Source: Acidovorax delafieldii
Lineage (GTDB): Bacteria; Pseudomonadota; Gammaproteobacteria; Burkholderiales; Burkholderiaceae_C
Length of the DNA stretch: 64,000 bases
Direction of reading: 5' to 3'
Assembly (NCBI RefSeq): GCF_007993815.1
Contig: NZ_VJWE01000018.1
Span: 62,001-126,000, forward strand
Shown here: positions 34,491 to 44,552 of the stretch, one piece after another
Layout of the letters: the number at the start of each line of letters is the position of its first letter
Position numbering within the stretch: the first letter of the stretch is position 1
Translations under genes and position numbers: made by a program
Notes under the pieces: model-generated
What the model saw: only the letters and a program-made list of their open reading frames with translations
Told to the model about the DNA's origin: nothing
The model's database searches: none

Positions 34491-34679
34491 ACTGATGTTA
34501 CGCAGAGCCTGATAGAACAGTTTAGGCCGCTTGCTTAGGCTCATATCGATGGCGTTGGTGGTGTAGGTGACTTTGCGGATGTGCGGTGGTAGTCGAAGAA
34601 CGTGATGAGCCGGCCCCAGTTCCTGCGTCAGGACTGGTCGATGGGCAGGTACTGCTCGTCTCACTTGGTCCTGAACTCA
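34491..34679 (-). pseudogene. Decayed IS256-family transposase fragment
   Basis: A short remnant of a transposase unrelated in detail to the intact one at 28964. On the minus strand the family sequence EFRT-K, then DEQYLPIDQS, RRNWGRLITFFDY, PPHIRKVTYTTNAI and ALRNIS can be followed across frames. Two Trp codons are replaced by TGA stops, one frameshift lies after FFDY, and the segment between TNAI and ALRNIS is deleted. No ends or target duplication are visible. Confidence 0.75.
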
Positions 34680-34696
34680 CCAGTTCACGCAATACC

Positions 34697-34720
34697 TGCT
34701 CTCCAATTGAGCTACGTGCG
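34697..34720 (-). other. Fragment resembling the 5' half of a tRNA
   Basis: Read on the minus strand, TAGCTCAATTGGAGAGCA (34714-34697) has the form of a tRNA D-arm, preceded by CGCACG as a possible acceptor strand. No anticodon stem or 3' half follows, so it is not a functional tRNA. It may be a leftover of an attachment site or chance similarity. Confidence 0.3.
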
Positions 34721-34827
34721 CGTGCGGCGAATGACTGCTAACCGTTGGTCACCTTGCTGTGGAAGCGCATTAGGGAACGGCGGCACCCGCTGCAGAGCCG
34801 ACCTCAAGCGTGCGAGTGCCCCCACTC

Positions 34828-36126
34828 TCAGGCCCTAGCCACCGGCACATCCTCCCACCGCGTCGTGTACTGCGGCGTGCGCCTCTCCTGCTTCATCCCC
34901 CAGTCCTTGCCCTTGTTGCTGCCGCCCGTGGCACCCGAATGCACGGTGCCCTTGCCATACCGCTGGTTGAGAGCATCCAGCGCCACCATCAGCTGCGTGC
35001 GATCCCGGTGGTCTTCATCCTCCAGATCCAGCTCGCCCTGCAGCACGTTTCCGGGCATCAGGTCCAGCAACATCACCCCGGCCTTGGCCATCTTGTAGCC
35101 AGGCTCATACACGCGGCGCATGCCGGCAGCTGCCGCCCACACCAGCTTGCCGGTGTCGGCCGTAGGCCGGCGCAGGGGCACCACCACCGACTTGTTGAAG
35201 CGCGGGCCGGGGCGGAAGGGGGAGGTGTGGCAGAACACCAGCAGCTGGCTGGCCAGACTGCCTTGCTTGCGCAGCTTCTCGGCCGCACGGCTGGCGAACT
35301 CGCTCACAGCCTCCACCAGCGGCGGCAGCTCGGTCACCGCCTGGCCGAACGAGCGCGTGCAGGCAATCTCTCTCTTGGGCTCGGGCGCGTCATCCAGCTC
35401 GATGCACTGCATTCCCTGCAGCTCGCGCACTGTGCGCTCCAGCACCACGCTCCAGCGCCTGCGTACCATGGCCGGGTCCAGCCGGGCCAGGTCCAGGACG
35501 GTATGCACTCCACACTGATGCAGCTGCGCGCCGATCTTGCGGCCCACACCCCAGACTTCTTCCACCAGCGTGCTGGCCAGCACGTCGTCCAGGTCCTGGG
35601 CAGGAAGTGCGGTCAGGTTGCACACCTGGGCCAGCTCGGCGGGATAGCTCCCCGGTTTGCGCTCGGCCGTCTTGGCGATGTGGTTGGCCAGCTTCGCCAG
35701 CGTCTTAGTGTGACCAATGCCGATACCGCAGGGGATGCCCGCCCATTGGTGGATGCGCGCACGGATGGCGTGGCTGCGGGTGGTCAGGTCGCCCCGCATA
35801 CCCTGCAGGCCGATGAACGACTCATCGATGCTGTAGATCTCCTGCGAGGGCCCCAGGCCCGCCGCCAGGCTCATCATCCGGTTGCTCATGTCGCCGTACA
35901 GGGTGAAGTTGGCACTCAAGGCCACCAGGCCGTGGGTCTCTTCCATGTGCCGTATCTGGAACCACGGCGCCCCCATCTTGATGCCCAGGGCCTTGGCCTC
36001 ATTGCTGCGGGCGATGGCACAGCCGTCGTTGTTGCTGAGCACCACCACCGGGCGGCCGTTCAGGCTGGGGCGGAACACTCGCTCACAGCTCACGTAAAAA
36101 TTGTTGCCATCCACCAGCGCATACAT
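34828..36126 (-). CDS. umuC: DNA polymerase V subunit UmuC
   Basis: A 432-residue Y-family translesion polymerase. It begins [18 protein letters not shown] with the first catalytic Asp and the YVSCER steric-gate region; YSIDESFI supplies the remaining metal-binding carboxylates. The thumb and little-finger domains follow, and the C-terminus carries the UmuC-type DUF4113-like tail ([11 protein letters not shown]...[16 protein letters not shown]). It lies 20 bases after umuD, the usual operon, and copies damaged DNA during the SOS response. The length is slightly above the 422 residues of Escherichia coli UmuC. Regulation is through the LexA box at 36586-36601. Confidence 0.96.
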   Translation of the reverse strand: MYALVDGNNFYVSCERVFRPSLNGRPVVVLSNNDGCAIARSNEAKALGIKMGAPWFQIRHMEETHGLVALSANFTLYGDMSNRMMSLAAGLGPSQEIYSIDESFIGLQGMRGDLTTRSHAIRARIHQWAGIPCGIGIGHTKTLAKLANHIAKTAERKPGSYPAELAQVCNLTALPAQDLDDVLASTLVEEVWGVGRKIGAQLHQCGVHTVLDLARLDPAMVRRRWSVVLERTVRELQGMQCIELDDAPEPKREIACTRSFGQAVTELPPLVEAVSEFASRAAEKLRKQGSLASQLLVFCHTSPFRPGPRFNKSVVVPLRRPTADTGKLVWAAAAGMRRVYEPGYKMAKAGVMLLDLMPGNVLQGELDLEDEDHRDRTQLMVALDALNQRYGKGTVHSGATGGSNKGKDWGMKQERRTPQYTTRWEDVPVARA

Positions 36127-36146
36127 GCTGGCCTCCGTCCATCAGA

Positions 36147-36593
36147 TCAGGTGAGAAACAACTTCACGCACCCACTCACCACGCCCCACACCTCAATGGT
36201 CTGGCTGTCGCGGGGAATGATGTCGGGATAGGTAGGGTTGGCCGCGCGCAGCTTGATGCGGCCGGCACGCTGGTGCAGAAACTTCACCGTGCATTCGCCG
36301 TCCACAATGGCCACGACGATGCTGTTGTGCTTGGGCTTGATCGCCCGGTCCACCGCGATGATGCTGCCGTCTTCAATGCCCGCATCGCGCATCGAGTCGC
36401 CCCGCACGCGCCAGAAGTAGGTAGCCTGGGGATGCTTCACCAAGAGCTTCATGATGTCCAGCCGCTCCACCACAAAGTCATCGGCAGGCGATGGAAACCC
36501 CGCACGCACGCTCACCCCACAGAGGGGCAAGGCGAGCGACTGCGCCGCCGTGTCGTACGGCACCGGTAGCGGGGAATTCCAAAGACTGTACAT
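36147..36593 (-). CDS. umuD: UmuD-like translesion polymerase V protease subunit
   Basis: A 148-residue LexA/UmuD-type protein. Hallmarks are the self-cleavage site Ala-Gly in VRAGFPSPA (about residue 30), the nucleophile Ser in RGDSMRDAGI (about 67) and the catalytic Lys in GECTVKFL (about 104). RecA-stimulated self-cleavage would give the active UmuD' that binds UmuC. The ATG at 36593 overlaps the LexA operator, and the nearest purine-rich ribosome binding site (AGGGAG) is 13 bases upstream, longer than usual. An in-frame region upstream is open but does not look like the family. Confidence 0.92.
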   Translation of the reverse strand: MYSLWNSPLPVPYDTAAQSLALPLCGVSVRAGFPSPADDFVVERLDIMKLLVKHPQATYFWRVRGDSMRDAGIEDGSIIAVDRAIKPKHNSIVVAIVDGECTVKFLHQRAGRIKLRAANPTYPDIIPRDSQTIEVWGVVSGCVKLFLT

Positions 36594-36601
36594 ATTTACA
36601 G
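36586..36601. promoter_or_regulatory. LexA (SOS) box between umuD and the SRAP gene
   Basis: CTGTACATATTTACAG is a perfect LexA consensus (CTGT-N8-ACAG). It overlaps the umuD start codon and lies 29 bases before the divergent SRAP gene, so one operator could control both directions. Confidence 0.9.
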
Positions 36602-36629
36602 TATAGCTCCCTGCTGCCAGAATGTTGCC

Positions 36630-37373
36630 ATGTGTACCTACTACGAGGTCCCGGGCCGTGAGCAGCTGGTGCTGCACTTCGGTGACGTTCCCGAGGAAGA
36701 GTGGCGCGACAAGATGAGCCCGCTGTACCGGGGACCGTTCCTGCGGGCCAAGGGCGAAGCTGGGCGAGAACTCGTGGTGGGACAGTGGGGCATGATCCCG
36801 CCACACTCCAAGACGCACATCCCCACCGGCAAGGACGGCAAACGCCTGAGCACCGTCAACGCTCGGCGCGAAGGGATGGCCAAGTCATGGACCTACGGCG
36901 GCCCCTGGCGCAAGGGGCAGCGCTGCATCATCCCGGCGCAGCGGTATGTCGAACCCTACTGGGGCACTGGCAAGCACATACCCTGGCAGTTTGAGCGCGC
37001 CGACGGCGAGCCTTGGGGCCTGGCAGGCCTGTGGAGCGATTGGACCGACCCGGCCACGGGCGAGGTGCTGCCCAGCTACACCATGATCACGCAGAACTGC
37101 GACGATGTGCCGGTGCTCAACCTCATGCACAGGCCCGACCCCAAGCGCGCGCCCGAGATGCAGGATAAACGCACTGTGGTGCCGCTGGAAAAGGGGGATT
37201 GGGATACCTGGCTGCACGGCACGATTGAGCAGGCGGAGGCGCTGGTCAAGGTGCCGCCACTGCAGCTGTTTGTGCACCGGGCGAAGGATCGGGCGCAGCA
37301 GGTAGCGTTATCGGTCGGGTCGGCGGGACGCATGAAAAAGCCCTCGCCCTTTGGCGAATTCAGCACCGCGTAA
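36630..37373 (+). CDS. yedK: SOS response-associated peptidase (YedK/HMCES-type SRAP)
   Basis: A 247-residue SRAP-domain protein that would form a protective crosslink with abasic sites in single-stranded DNA. After removal of Met1, Cys2 (MCTYYE) is the reactive residue. Asn in STVNARRE (about 74), Glu in RYVEPYWG (about 108) and His in NLMHRPDP (about 163) complete the active site. Length is typical. It is divergent from umuDC and shares the LexA box at 36586-36601, which fits SOS induction. GC-rich codon use is backbone-like. The next gene is 238 bases on, with a 9-bp inverted repeat (37384-37412) after its stop. Confidence 0.93.
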   Translation: MCTYYEVPGREQLVLHFGDVPEEEWRDKMSPLYRGPFLRAKGEAGRELVVGQWGMIPPHSKTHIPTGKDGKRLSTVNARREGMAKSWTYGGPWRKGQRCIIPAQRYVEPYWGTGKHIPWQFERADGEPWGLAGLWSDWTDPATGEVLPSYTMITQNCDDVPVLNLMHRPDPKRAPEMQDKRTVVPLEKGDWDTWLHGTIEQAEALVKVPPLQLFVHRAKDRAQQVALSVGSAGRMKKPSPFGEFSTA

Positions 37374-37383
37374 CTTGGTAGAC

Positions 37384-37412
37384 CAACTGCTTGAGTTGAC
37401 TTGAAGCAGTTG
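37384..37412 (+). repeat. 9-bp inverted repeat after the SRAP gene
   Basis: CAACTGCTT (37384-37392) and AAGCAGTTG (37404-37412) pair perfectly over an 11-base loop, ten bases after the SRAP stop. No T-run follows, so termination there is uncertain. Confidence 0.45.
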
Positions 37413-37611
37413 CTGGACTTCCCGCGGTGGTGGCACTTTGCATTTGCATTTGCGGGTGCTGCTGCCATGGAGTGCATCAACTGAACCGCAGGGGTGGGCA
37501 GTCAGACCGTACTCCCTTTTGGGGCCTTTTCTGTTTGTAGACCCCATCTCTGCAAGCAGGTGTAAAACCCTGCGACATCCGAGCATTCGGCTCATGAGAG
37601 AGACATGAACG

Positions 37612-38460
37612 GTGCTCCAATCGGGCTCCGTTTTGTTCGACCCCAATGCTCCTTCTGTGAATCGTTTGTTCTATTGGCCAGGCCGTGTGCGCCTGGCGGC
37701 TGTGCTGGCCCTGTCTCTTGCCAGTGTTGCTCTCCCGAATCTCTCCTGGGCGCGGTTTCCGCAGTTCGACAGTGCAGCCCTGCTCACACCAGAGCCCACC
37801 TCCTTTGCGCAATGCCCGCAGTTCTTTGCGAATGGCATACCACCGGCCATCACGCCCAGGCCGCAGCTGCGCGAGCTTTGCTATGAGGCCTTTGCGGTGC
37901 TGCACTCCGGCACCACCAAGACACCGGTGTTTGTAGCCCAACGGCTGAATCGGCAGATGCTGGATGGGGCCAACGAGAAACGGGCCAAGCGGTTCTTCGC
38001 GGATGCGCGCCTGCCCAGTGGCGAGCGTGCGGAGCTGGAGGACTACAAGAACTCAGGTTACTCCCGAGGCCACATGGCGCCTGCTGGAGATATGGCCACG
38101 CCCACTTCCATGGCCCAGAGCTTCAGTCTGGCGAACATGGTTCCGCAGAACGCTCAGCACAACGGTGGCGCCTGGAACAAGATCGAGCAGGACACGCGGC
38201 ACTATGTGAAGCGGGCCAAGGGAGACGTGTTTGTGATCACGGGGCCGGTGTTCACGGATGCGGGGCCACGCATTGGGGCCAATGGGGTGAAGGTGCCGAC
38301 CCATCTGTACAAGCTGGTCTATGACGCCACGACCAATAAGGCCTGGGCGCATTGGCAAGCGAACCGCGAGGGGGAGATGGTGGATCGGCCGATCAGCTAT
38401 CAGGAGCTGGTGAAAAGGACCGGAGTGGAGTTAATGCCGGTAGCAACTGTTCGGCACTGA
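37612..38460 (+). CDS. Secreted DNA/RNA non-specific endonuclease (NUC1 type)
   Basis: A 282-residue beta-beta-alpha metal nuclease. The active-site segment is SRGHMAPAGDM (about residues 150-160), where the family's DRGH is SRGH, with the general-base His conserved; NMVPQNAQHNGGAWNKIE (about 176-193) supplies the Asn metal ligand. A hydrophobic segment at about 25-45 (LAAVLALSLASVALP) is a signal peptide or anchor, so the enzyme should act in the periplasm or outside. The GTG at 37612 is a tentative start, with GAGAG upstream; a later in-frame GTG closer to the signal core is possible. It is the last clear gene before the tRNA-Ser edge. Confidence 0.83.
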   Translation: MLQSGSVLFDPNAPSVNRLFYWPGRVRLAAVLALSLASVALPNLSWARFPQFDSAALLTPEPTSFAQCPQFFANGIPPAITPRPQLRELCYEAFAVLHSGTTKTPVFVAQRLNRQMLDGANEKRAKRFFADARLPSGERAELEDYKNSGYSRGHMAPAGDMATPTSMAQSFSLANMVPQNAQHNGGAWNKIEQDTRHYVKRAKGDVFVITGPVFTDAGPRIGANGVKVPTHLYKLVYDATTNKAWAHWQANREGEMVDRPISYQELVKRTGVELMPVATVRH

Positions 38461-38670
38461 TTGCAGCCCTATGGCGTCGATTCCGAAAAGCGCTCACACC
38501 GAGTCGGCCGGCATCATTACTTGAGTCGCGACGGGGAGCCCACAACATGGCGTGCTGGGCAATGGTGAATGCAGCTAGGTCTTAGACGTTGTATGGGCTC
38601 CAACAATGCCCAAACAGATGTAAGAATAAACAATGCGCCATGGCATACCAGATGGCATACCGCACAGGGC
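38461..38670. other. Short stretch at the tRNA edge with a 10-bp direct repeat
   Basis: No supported gene. ATGGCATACC occurs twice, at 38640-38649 and 38652-38661, separated by two bases. The stretch lies directly beyond the 3' end of tRNA-Ser, where element attachment sites often occur. I find no second copy of the tRNA 3' end in this window. Confidence 0.4.
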
Positions 38671-38709
38671 AAAAAACAAAAAACCCCAAGTGAATCAATC
38701 ACTTGGGGT
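38671..38709 (-). terminator. Terminator downstream of tRNA-Ser
   Basis: On the minus strand ACCCCAAGTGA and TCACTTGGGGT form an 11-bp stem with a 5-base loop, followed by TTTTTTGTTTTTT. It lies 8 bases beyond the CCA end of the tRNA and ends its transcript. Confidence 0.88.
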
Positions 38710-38715
38710 CATGTA

Positions 38716-38806
<91 letters not shown>

Positions 38807-38839
38807 TATGTGTCGAAGCCTTCGATTATAGCCAGATTT

Positions 38840-40192
<1,353 letters not shown>

Positions 40193-40227
40193 TCAGAGCA
40201 ACGGCACAGCTGTCGCGCAGAGCCCTG

Positions 40228-40322
40228 GCAACTGGCACGCACCAGAGCAGGGCCCCCGCGCAAGGGCCGCCCCACCGCGCTGGGGGCGTCCGCCTTGAGG
40301 GGGAAGACGCGCAGCGGCTCAG
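40228..40322. repeat. GC-rich intergenic repeat of a type common in Comamonadaceae
   Basis: The stretch beginning at about 40228 contains the string GCCGCCCCACCGCGCTGGGG, then GGCGTCCGCCTTGAGGGGGA and GCGCAGCGGCTC. From memory such blocks recur between genes in Acidovorax and relatives; only one copy is seen in this window, so the repeat status is from memory and not shown here. Confidence 0.4.
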
Positions 40323-40325
40323 GGG

Positions 40326-41264
40326 CTATAGATTTGCCGGATCAAAGTTGGCGCCGCAGAGAATCAGGGTCACCGCTTCTTGTGGCTGGGGCTTGTAGGC
40401 GCCGGTTTGCAGTGCGGCCAGGCCCAGCGCGGCGGCGGGTTCCACAGCCAGTTTCAACTCCTTCCACAGCCACAACTGGGCAGCGCGGATGGCATCGTCG
40501 GGCAGCAGCAGTGCATCGTGCACATGGCGCTGGCTCACCTCCCAGCCAATGGCGCCGATGCGCTTCGCGCCCAGCGAGTCGGCAGCCACGCCGCCCACCT
40601 CCACATCCACCGGCTGGCCAGCAGCCCGCGCGGCGTACAGCGTGGGCGCGCGTTCGGGCTCCAGTGCCACCACATGGGCGCGACTCTCCACCCACGCGGC
40701 CACACCGCCAATGAGGCCGCCACCACCCACGCTGACCAGCACCGAGTCGGGCAGGCGGCCACCCTGCTCTTCCATCTCCAGCGCCAGCGTGCCCGCACCC
40801 GCTACCACTTCGGGCTGGTCGTAGGCATGGGCCTGCAGCGCACCCGTGGCCTTCTGGCGGGCCACGCAGGCTTCAAACGCTTCGGAATATGCGGCGCCAG
40901 TGACAACCACCTCGGCCCCCAGCGCGCGCAGGCGGGCACGTTTGGCCTCGGGCGAGACCTCGGGCACAAAGACCTCGCAGCGCACCCCCAGGGCCTGGGC
41001 GGCCGCCGCCACGGCAATGCCGGCGTTGCCGCCGGAGGCAATGATCACGCCGCTCTCGGGCACCGGGTTGGCCAGCAGGCGGTACAACATGCCCCGCGCC
41101 TTGAAGCTGCCGCCCACCTGCAAATGCTCCAGCTTGAGCCAGACCTCGGCACAGTCCACGCCCAAGGACTTGCCGGACAGGCGCATCAGCGGCGTGGTGC
41201 GCAGAAAGTCGGGCTGGGTGGCCAGTTGGCGGCGGGCAGCGGCAATGGCGGCGCGGTCGATCAT
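40326..41264 (-). CDS. Threonine/serine dehydratase-like PLP enzyme
   Basis: A 312-residue fold-type II pyridoxal-phosphate enzyme. The cofactor Lys lies in GSFKARG (about residue 56); GGNAGIA (about 80-86) and SVGGGGLIGG (about 175-184) bind the substrate carboxylate and the cofactor phosphate. It resembles short threonine ammonia-lyases/serine dehydratases lacking the C-terminal ACT regulatory domain, so it probably deaminates threonine or serine. Related racemases cannot be excluded. ATG 41264 fits the family N-terminus (MIDRAAI), and an extended frame upstream is unlikely. Confidence 0.83.
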   Translation of the reverse strand: MIDRAAIAAARRQLATQPDFLRTTPLMRLSGKSLGVDCAEVWLKLEHLQVGGSFKARGMLYRLLANPVPESGVIIASGGNAGIAVAAAAQALGVRCEVFVPEVSPEAKRARLRALGAEVVVTGAAYSEAFEACVARQKATGALQAHAYDQPEVVAGAGTLALEMEEQGGRLPDSVLVSVGGGGLIGGVAAWVESRAHVVALEPERAPTLYAARAAGQPVDVEVGGVAADSLGAKRIGAIGWEVSQRHVHDALLLPDDAIRAAQLWLWKELKLAVEPAAALGLAALQTGAYKPQPQEAVTLILCGANFDPANL

Positions 41265-41432
41265 GCAGGGGCTCCGAATGGCAGGTGATGTCAAAAGAAG
41301 GGGGCAGTGTAGGGGCTGCCCGCAACATGCAGACACAACGCTGACTGCACGCGCGCCGCACAACTGCCGATAACATGGGCAGAGCAGTCCCCACCCCACC
41401 GCGCTGGCCGGCCTGCGCGCAGGAGAAAAACC

Positions 41433-42161
41433 ATGTTCTTTGTGTTCGGCCCGTCAGGCCAGATGTACCGGGGCGGCCCCGAAAACCTGGCACGTATTTC
41501 TGCGGTGCGCAGCGTGCAGCGCCCGCAGGCCCTGCGCACGCGGGCCATGGACGCACAAGATGGCCAGCCAGGGCCCGTCTTCACGGCCCCGCCCCGCCCC
41601 ACTGCGGCCGACACCAACGCTGCTGCGCCTGCAGCCATCGTCAACCTGCGCATGCACGACGCGGTGAGCGCCTACGCACAGACAGAGCAAGGCCCCCAGG
41701 CCACCGCCCGCCAGCCGCTGACCAAGGTGAGCGACGTGATGACCACCGTCGGCGTGAGTGTGGCGCCCGGTGTGCGCGTGAACGATGCCTGGCAGACCCT
41801 GGCCGAGCACAAGGTGGCGCAGGCGCCGGTGGTGGATGCGCTGGGCCGCGTGATTGGCCTGCTGCTGCGGGCCGACATGGCGCCGCTGGACCTGCTGCCC
41901 GAGCCCGGCGCCGTCAAGCAGGCCATCGACCTGGCCCGCCGCCCGGTGGCCGAGGTGATGGTGAGCCCCGTGCCCACGGTGTCCCCAGACACCGAACTGC
42001 GCCGCGTGGCCGCCGTGCTGCTGGACACTGGCCTGCCCGGCCTGCCGGTGACGGACGAGGCGGGCGTGCTGTCGGGCTTTATCTCGCGCACCGACATCCT
42101 GCGCGCCGTGGCGGCAGACCCGCCGCTGGACCTGTGGAGTGGGCCCGCCGTGCCCTTGTAA
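41433..42161 (+). CDS. CBS-domain-pair protein
   Basis: A 242-residue soluble protein. The first 95 residues are Pro/Ala/Thr-rich and low in predicted structure; the rest is a tandem CBS pair (about 98-158 and 168-232), with VSDVMTTVGVSVAPGVRVNDA and VAEVMVSPVPTVSPDTELRR as the diagnostic starts. CBS pairs bind adenine nucleotides and regulate partner proteins; the partner is unknown. CAGGAG precedes the ATG. It converges with ispH over a terminator. Confidence 0.82.
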   Translation: MFFVFGPSGQMYRGGPENLARISAVRSVQRPQALRTRAMDAQDGQPGPVFTAPPRPTAADTNAAAPAAIVNLRMHDAVSAYAQTEQGPQATARQPLTKVSDVMTTVGVSVAPGVRVNDAWQTLAEHKVAQAPVVDALGRVIGLLLRADMAPLDLLPEPGAVKQAIDLARRPVAEVMVSPVPTVSPDTELRRVAAVLLDTGLPGLPVTDEAGVLSGFISRTDILRAVAADPPLDLWSGPAVPL

Positions 42162-42171
42162 GGGAATATTT

Positions 42172-42232
42172 GAATAAAAATGGCCGCTTGCGCTAAAAGA
42201 ATATGCGCCGGCCGCTATCGATTCAGGAGTAA
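42172..42232 (+). repeat. Dispersed intergenic repeat, copy 1
   Basis: The block AAAAATGGCCGCTTGCGCTA...GCGCCGGCCGCTATCGATTCAGGAG has the same layout as the blocks at 45265-45310 and 59765-59815: a run of A or G/C, a GCGCTT core, a second GCGC, then GCTAT-like and ATT(C/T) ending in AG. It lies 10 bases after the CBS-gene stop and can fold into a hairpin. Degenerate but recognisable. Confidence 0.55.
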
Positions 42233-42237
42233 ATAAA

Positions 42238-42259
42238 AAGGGCGCCTGTTGGCGCCCTT
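42238..42259 (-). terminator. Terminator between the CBS gene and ispH
   Basis: AAGGGCGCC (42238-42246) and GGCGCCCTT (42251-42259) pair perfectly with a 4-base loop. On the minus strand it is followed by TTTTTATTT, ending the ispH transcript; it may also work for the convergent CBS gene. Confidence 0.85.
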
Positions 42260-42290
42260 GCACGATCACCGGCTGCCCTTCACGCCACCG

Positions 42291-43286
42291 TCAGTGGGCC
42301 GATGGACCTGTCTCTGGCGTGCGCTCACGAATCTCCAGCCCCGTGGCCGCGTCGATCTTGAGCCCCTTGGGCAGCGGGAACTTGATGGTTTCCTCGATGC
42401 CCGCCATGGTGCGGACCGACACAGCGCCCAGCGCCTTGATGCGGTCGATGACCTGCTGCACCAGGATTTCAGGCGCGGAGGCACCCGCAGTGAGCCCCAC
42501 GCGCGAACGGCCCTTGAACCACTCGCCCTGCAGCTCGTCCGCACTGTCCACCATGTAGGCGGTGGTGCCCAGCTTGGCGGCCAGCTCGCGCAGGCGGTTG
42601 CTGTTGGAGCTGGTGGGGCTGCCCACCACAATCACCACATCCACCTGCGGGCTCAGCACCTTGACGGCGTCCTGCCGGTTCTGCGTGGCGTAGCAGATGT
42701 CCTGCTGTTTGGGTTCGCGCACATTCGGAAAGCGCGCCCGCACGGCGGCAGAGATTTCGGCAGCGTCGTCCACACTCAGCGTGGTCTGCGTGACCACCGC
42801 CAGCTTCTCGGTCTGCGCGGGCTGCACGCGGGCCACGTCCTCCACGTCTTCCACCAGGTGGATACCGTGGTCGAGCTGGCCCATGGTGCCCTCCACCTCG
42901 GGGTGGCCCTTGTGGCCGATCATGATGAACTCGTAGCCCTCTTTGGCGAGCTTGGCCACTTCGACATGTACCTTGGTCACCAGCGGGCAGGTTGCGTCAA
43001 AAATGCTGAAGCCACGCGCCTCGGCCTCCTGCTGCACGGCCTTGCTCACGCCGTGGGCGCTGAAGACCAGCGTGGCGCCGGGTGGCACGTCAGACAGCTC
43101 TTCGATGAAGATCGCGCCCTTGGCCTTGAGGTCGTTCACCACGTAGGTGTTGTGCACGATTTCGTGGCGCACATAGATGGGGGCGCCAAACTTCTGGATG
43201 GCGCGCTCCACGATCTCGATGGCGCGGTCCACACCGGCGCAAAAGCCACGCGGCTCGGCCAGCAGGATTTCTTTCGGCTCCAGCAT
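42291..43286 (-). CDS. ispH: 4-hydroxy-3-methylbut-2-enyl diphosphate reductase
   Basis: A 331-residue iron-sulphur enzyme that makes isopentenyl and dimethylallyl diphosphate in the last step of the MEP isoprenoid pathway. The three cluster cysteines are in GFCAGV (about 17), DATCPLV (about 100) and DICYAT (about 200). Substrate-binding His residues lie in SAHGVS and IGHKGHPE. It begins one base inside the stop of fkpB (TGATG), the conserved fkpB-ispH arrangement of proteobacteria. The start at 43286 fits this coupling better than a GTG one codon earlier. Confidence 0.97.
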   Translation of the reverse strand: MLEPKEILLAEPRGFCAGVDRAIEIVERAIQKFGAPIYVRHEIVHNTYVVNDLKAKGAIFIEELSDVPPGATLVFSAHGVSKAVQQEAEARGFSIFDATCPLVTKVHVEVAKLAKEGYEFIMIGHKGHPEVEGTMGQLDHGIHLVEDVEDVARVQPAQTEKLAVVTQTTLSVDDAAEISAAVRARFPNVREPKQQDICYATQNRQDAVKVLSPQVDVVIVVGSPTSSNSNRLRELAAKLGTTAYMVDSADELQGEWFKGRSRVGLTAGASAPEILVQQVIDRIKALGAVSVRTMAGIEETIKFPLPKGLKIDAATGLEIRERTPETGPSAH

Positions 43287-43750
43287 CACAGGATCCCGAT
43301 CAGCTGCACTTCGAAAGTCACGGGCTGGCCCGCCAGCGGGTGGTTGAAGTCGAACAGCACGGCGCCGTCGTCACGCACCTGCATTACGGCCCCGGCGTAG
43401 CTGCCCTGGCCGTCGGGCGTGGGGAACTGCACCACGTCGCCCACGTTGTATTTTTCGTCGGGGTCACCCAGCTCGTTCATCAGCTTGCGCGCCACCCACT
43501 GCTGCATGTCGGGGTTGCGCTCGCCAAAGGCCTCGCCCGCGGGCAGCTCGAAGGTGGTGCGCGTGCCCTCGGCCAGGCCCAGCAGGCGCTGCTCCATGGC
43601 GGGCGACAGCTCGCCCGTGCCCAGCGACAGGGTGGCGGGTTTGTCGGTAAAAGTGTTGATCACATCCCCCGCCGGGCCGGCCAGGCGGTAGTGCAGCGTG
43701 AGGAAGGAGCCCGGCTGAACAGTGGGAAGGGAGGTGGAAATAGAGGTCAT
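43286..43750 (-). CDS. fkpB: FKBP-type peptidyl-prolyl isomerase (SlpA/FkpB)
   Basis: A 154-residue SlpA-type FKBP isomerase. The N-terminal part ([10 protein letters not shown], about 17-26) and C-terminal part ([20 protein letters not shown]) form the FKBP fold, and the insert-in-flap domain lies between them (about 75-125, with [11 protein letters not shown]). It accelerates proline isomerisation in folding proteins. It overlaps the ispH start by one base, the usual pair. It is divergent from radC, with a promoter region of 88 bases. Typical length and intact. Confidence 0.93.
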   Translation of the reverse strand: MTSISTSLPTVQPGSFLTLHYRLAGPAGDVINTFTDKPATLSLGTGELSPAMEQRLLGLAEGTRTTFELPAGEAFGERNPDMQQWVARKLMNELGDPDEKYNVGDVVQFPTPDGQGSYAGAVMQVRDDGAVLFDFNHPLAGQPVTFEVQLIGIL

Positions 43751-43838
43751 GAGAGTCCCGATAAACTGCCGCGATTGTAGAAAACCGGGCAAACCCCTAC
43801 CGCAGCCACCGCTGCTGGCGCGTTCCACCTCCTCTTCC

Positions 43839-44552
43839 ATGGCCATCAAAGACCTGCCCGCCGACGCCCAGCCCCGCGAAAAACTGCTGGCACGCGGCCC
43901 CGCCGCCCTGGCCGATGCCGAGCTGCTGGCCATCCTGCTGCGCACAGGCATCGTGGGCAAGGGCGTCCTGCAGATGGCGCAGGAGCTGCTGGACCCGCCC
44001 GGCATTGACCCGGACACGGGCGCCGTCACCGGCGGCTTTGGCGGCATTGCCGGGCTGTTGCACACCAGCGCGGCCGACCTGGAGCGCATCAAGGGCCTGG
44101 GCCCGGCCAAACGTGCCGAACTGGTGGCCGTGCTGGAGCTGGCGCGCCGCGCCCTGGCCCAGCAACTGCGCGAACGCGAGGTGTTTGACTCGCCCGACAC
44201 CGTCAAGCACTACCTGCAGCTGCACCTGGCCGCCAAGGGGCACGAGGTGTTTGCGGTGCTGTTCCTCGATGCGCAAAACCGCCTGCTGGCGCTGGAGGAG
44301 CTGTTTCGCGGCACGCTCACGCAGACCAGCGTGTACCCGCGCGAAGTGGTGCTGCGCGCCCTGCACCACCAGGCGGCCGCCGTGGTGCTGGCCCACAACC
44401 ACCCGAGCGGCAGCGTACAACCCAGCCGCGCCGACGAGGCGCTGACCCAGAGCCTGAAGACCACGCTGGCCCTGGTGGATGTGCGCGTGCTCGACCATGT
44501 GATCGTGGCGCCGGGCCAGGCGCTATCGATGGCAGAAAAGGGCCTGGTATGA
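43839..44552 (+). CDS. radC: DNA repair protein RadC (JAB-domain)
   Basis: A 237-residue RadC-family protein. The N-terminal helix-hairpin-helix (about 60-110, with [12 protein letters not shown]) is followed by the JAB/MPN metal-binding domain with [11 protein letters not shown]...D (about 184-197), the family's zinc-hydrolase site. A role in DNA repair is traditional but unclear. ATG 43839 is the start of the conserved MAIKDLPAD. The frame is open upstream but unlike the family. Its stop overlaps the start of the Smr gene in ATGA. Confidence 0.94.
   Translation: MAIKDLPADAQPREKLLARGPAALADAELLAILLRTGIVGKGVLQMAQELLDPPGIDPDTGAVTGGFGGIAGLLHTSAADLERIKGLGPAKRAELVAVLELARRALAQQLREREVFDSPDTVKHYLQLHLAAKGHEVFAVLFLDAQNRLLALEELFRGTLTQTSVYPREVVLRALHHQAAAVVLAHNHPSGSVQPSRADEALTQSLKTTLALVDVRVLDHVIVAPGQALSMAEKGLV

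Noticed and set aside
34810-36231. Long open frame opposite umuC
   Set aside because: It is the GC-rich antisense shadow of umuC; the product is His/Gln-rich without any recognisable domain.
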